Of a stretch of DNA of 64,000 nt, positions 63,201-64,000 are shown piece after piece. The translations under genes were made by a program, and so were the position numbers. Numbering within the stretch: position 1 is the stretch's first letter; each line of letters starts with the position of its first letter. The DNA comes from XYA12-FULL-58-9 sp001798605 (GTDB taxonomy: Bacteria; Myxococcota; XYA12-FULL-58-9). Location of the stretch: contig DAINMX010000002.1 in assembly GCA_036736205.1 (NCBI GenBank), positions 1 to 64,000 of the forward strand, read 5' to 3'. The notes below the pieces were generated by a model. It was not told where the DNA came from and made no database searches. It saw nothing but the letters and a program-made list of their open reading frames with translations.

Positions 63201-64000
63201 CGGGCTCGCCCTGCGCGGTCGATTGAAGCTCGACTCCCTGCGCTATTCCGCAAACTTCGACCTCAACACGCTGGTTCCCAAGAGCAAAGCGCCGCTGCGT
63301 GTGACCACCCTCAATCCGAGCTCAGCCATCGAGCTCGGTGTCGCCATTTATGCCCCAAACAACATCATCATTTCCAACAACGTAGTGGACGCGGAGCTCC
63401 GAGCTGACCTCACCATCACCGGCACAACCGAGCGGGTCGGCTTGGTCGGCAGCATCACACCCATCCGAGCCAAAGCCCGACATGGCGACAATGAGTTTGT
63501 GGTCCATCGAGGCACTATCGATTTCACGGAGGAGTTCCGTATCTTCACTCAATTCGATCTGCACGCCACCACCGAGGCCTGCAAGATGAAGATCGGCGTC
63601 AACGTGCACGGCGATTCTGATCATGTCGCTGTGAGCTACCGCGGCGAGGATGACAACGGCAGGGCTGTCGACCAAAATGAGGTATCAACCTGTATCCTTG
63701 TGGGCATGCGCCAGCAGGACATTGACCGCCTTACCGCTGCAACCAGTCAAAACGACGCAGCCAACGCACTCAGCAATCCATTGGTGCAGGGCGGACTCGA
63801 CGTCCTGTGGACCGTTTCTGGCATGGACGCCAAGGTTCGCAAGCTTCTGCCGATCAAGTTGGATCGCGTACGCCTGGAGAGCGCCTGGTCGCCGCAGTTT
63901 CGGCGCACCACCACTCGTGTATTGGTCGGCAAAGATCTCGGTTCCGACGTACAACTCGAATACGCTCGATCCATCGAGGAGGTGGACGACCAAGCACTGC
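60220..64000 (+). CDS. tamB: TamB/AsmA-like translocation and assembly protein, 3' end beyond the window
   Basis: At least 1260 codons, open from GTG 60220 (VWRKLFIIAAIICCIVAGAV, an uncleaved N-terminal anchor) to the window edge. The body is repetitive beta structure typical of AsmA/TamB lipid-bridge proteins. The last 220 residues match the TamB C-terminal domain (DUF490): NEFVVHRGTIDFTEEF, QGGLDVLWTVSGMDA, then RVLVGKDLGSDVQLEYARSI. TamB-like proteins span the periplasm from the inner membrane, move phospholipids and help assemble outer-membrane proteins with TamA. A TamA or BamA partner could follow outside the window. It is divergent from the signalling operon. Confidence 0.88.
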   Translation, partial: MWRKLFIIAAIICCIVAGAVIALKSRRVADNLKAYLVRQAHDQFGVTLAMADLEVELLPPGISVNQVIVQQADSVEPWITLHRGRLLVRPWPSAAGAFVIHNLELDGLRGDIDLRGRDDLLRPGGNARSHMAVDIRELSVWNTFASLRTDDFDITIERGDCRMRPSLAGRQIEVRVGNAILRRDDHPVSFELQTRGLLRGSVDRPERLEIVRGLLALRGVTLSATGGVSLTGSQSLDAVIEAHAPLGLVNQLTTEAPQMGGNAEIRIEVSGSTSAPKSRVHLLLTDLVVERKPLGTVEIDATHTPERIAFDSVRVSHPIAGSVTGSGVLNLDESLSLELNARLHSASLPHVLDLADMPDTWVPVYLNADVQGSGSFNPFRLNLELGGTVERFAVLNDSYRNPDAVRLMSIPEVGIEGSFYITRRAITFDHIALSRNESILHVEGPIYFDASKGIDLRAWTEHIQMADIGAIASVEYEGKGALAATIQGPLIGAPIISATLELDDFAVQGFFLGDIKSTLVFSDPNLTIGRATVKRNEGTVEASGAFNFATEMPRVHGEFAIKNINISDVLETLEVDESISQRFHARVDGSVSLSGPVTRPAGLVAVSGPDLRINNIHLGRLAVHGGFFRGNENIWSEFQIEPKKGKLDGRVAWLNDDTLEISGDAVSVPLALAQPFFGNPEIEGRLTGKVSLHGPNTALSGTIDANVAGLVVSGVRLETASLGATLERGKMKVTGTTLGNTSRVDATIALGEKLPFTATATYQRLELGRLIDLPANLNIVTTGTMFAQGDMTDPENVIADLHVEAAVFEYDDLELRSLRPIRLEYAGGLVRIEDMIISGNGLQLSAAGHLYSKEGVNLQILGVGDLRPSIRRSANLDWLRGRFDVGGRITGQYSSPKVTGNASLSDAALRLPGTGQILEKINTKLVFSGRTVTVETGSAILGGGTVRFAGSGLLPVDGESQLNLRADLDSVTLYPMLEVQTVVSGNLNLIGPLDGLALRGRLKLDSLRYSANFDLNTLVPKSKAPLRVTTLNPSSAIELGVAIYAPNNIIISNNVVDAELRADLTITGTTERVGLVGSITPIRAKARHGDNEFVVHRGTIDFTEEFRIFTQFDLHATTEACKMKIGVNVHGDSDHVAVSYRGEDDNGRAVDQNEVSTCILVGMRQQDIDRLTAATSQNDAANALSNPLVQGGLDVLWTVSGMDAKVRKLLPIKLDRVRLESAWSPQFRRTTTRVLVGKDLGSDVQLEYARSIEEVDDQAL

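Overview
The window is a GC-rich, gene-dense stretch of a Gram-negative chromosome. Gene content suggests a deltaproteobacterial lineage (Myxococcota, Bradymonadota or a relative). The evidence is an abundance of signalling proteins (CheA, hybrid kinases, PilZ, HD-GYP, GGDEF), several very large secreted lipoproteins with MopE-type, FG-GAP and pre-peptidase C-terminal repeats, and outer-membrane functions (TamB-like protein, lipoboxes, beta-barrel). The taxonomic call is inference. No tRNA, rRNA, CRISPR array or intact insertion sequence was recognised, and no gene-free stretch exceeds 300 bases.

Layout. 1-3.8 kb: an XRE regulator, a SWIB protein with a histone-H1-like lysine tail, a double-receiver response regulator and etfBA. 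3.8-13.7 kb, minus strand: one tightly coupled chemosensory operon in the order MCP, CheW, CheY, CheA, CheC, LarC N-domain protein, and a PAS/GAF kinase-like protein without an ATPase domain, followed by a LolA-like protein and an outer-membrane barrel. 13.8-21.2 kb: three secreted lipoproteins, two of them tandem paralogues. 21.5-25.2 kb: ftsE-ftsX-envC-ctpA, a cell-division and peptidoglycan-remodelling operon. 25.2-27.0 kb: two small or TPR lipoproteins. 27.0-32.0 kb: an accessory, partly decayed island containing a VCBS fragment, two SEC-C proteins (one frameshifted), a broken SH3 gene next to a partial duplication, a zinc-ribbon membrane protein and a nucleotidyltransferase pair. 32.1-43.1 kb: a NicO-type transporter, a MshEN-FHA protein, methylmalonyl-CoA mutase large subunit, a secreted unknown, a GT39-like glycosyltransferase and a 1618-aa FG-GAP/MopE lipoprotein. 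43.1-50 kb, minus strand: PIN-PhoH ATPase, a GAF-GGDEF diguanylate cyclase and valyl-tRNA synthetase. 50-53.9 kb: coaBC and a calpain-like protease. 54-60 kb, minus strand: the two-gene signalling operon described next. 60.2 kb to the window end: the start of a tamB-like gene.

The most striking locus is 53979-60028. Two genes overlap by ATGA. One encodes a membrane histidine kinase, receiver and HD-GYP phosphodiesterase in a single chain, like RpfC and RpfG fused. The upstream gene encodes a receiver, PilZ domains, a LuxD-like acyltransferase/thioesterase and a SAM methyltransferase in a single chain. I infer a possible self-contained fatty-acyl (perhaps methyl-ester) signal and c-di-GMP circuit. 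The upstream gene apparently starts at a rare ATT codon. The second unusual locus is the chemosensory operon, which has a LarC nickel-chelatase N-domain embedded in it and lacks CheR and CheB.
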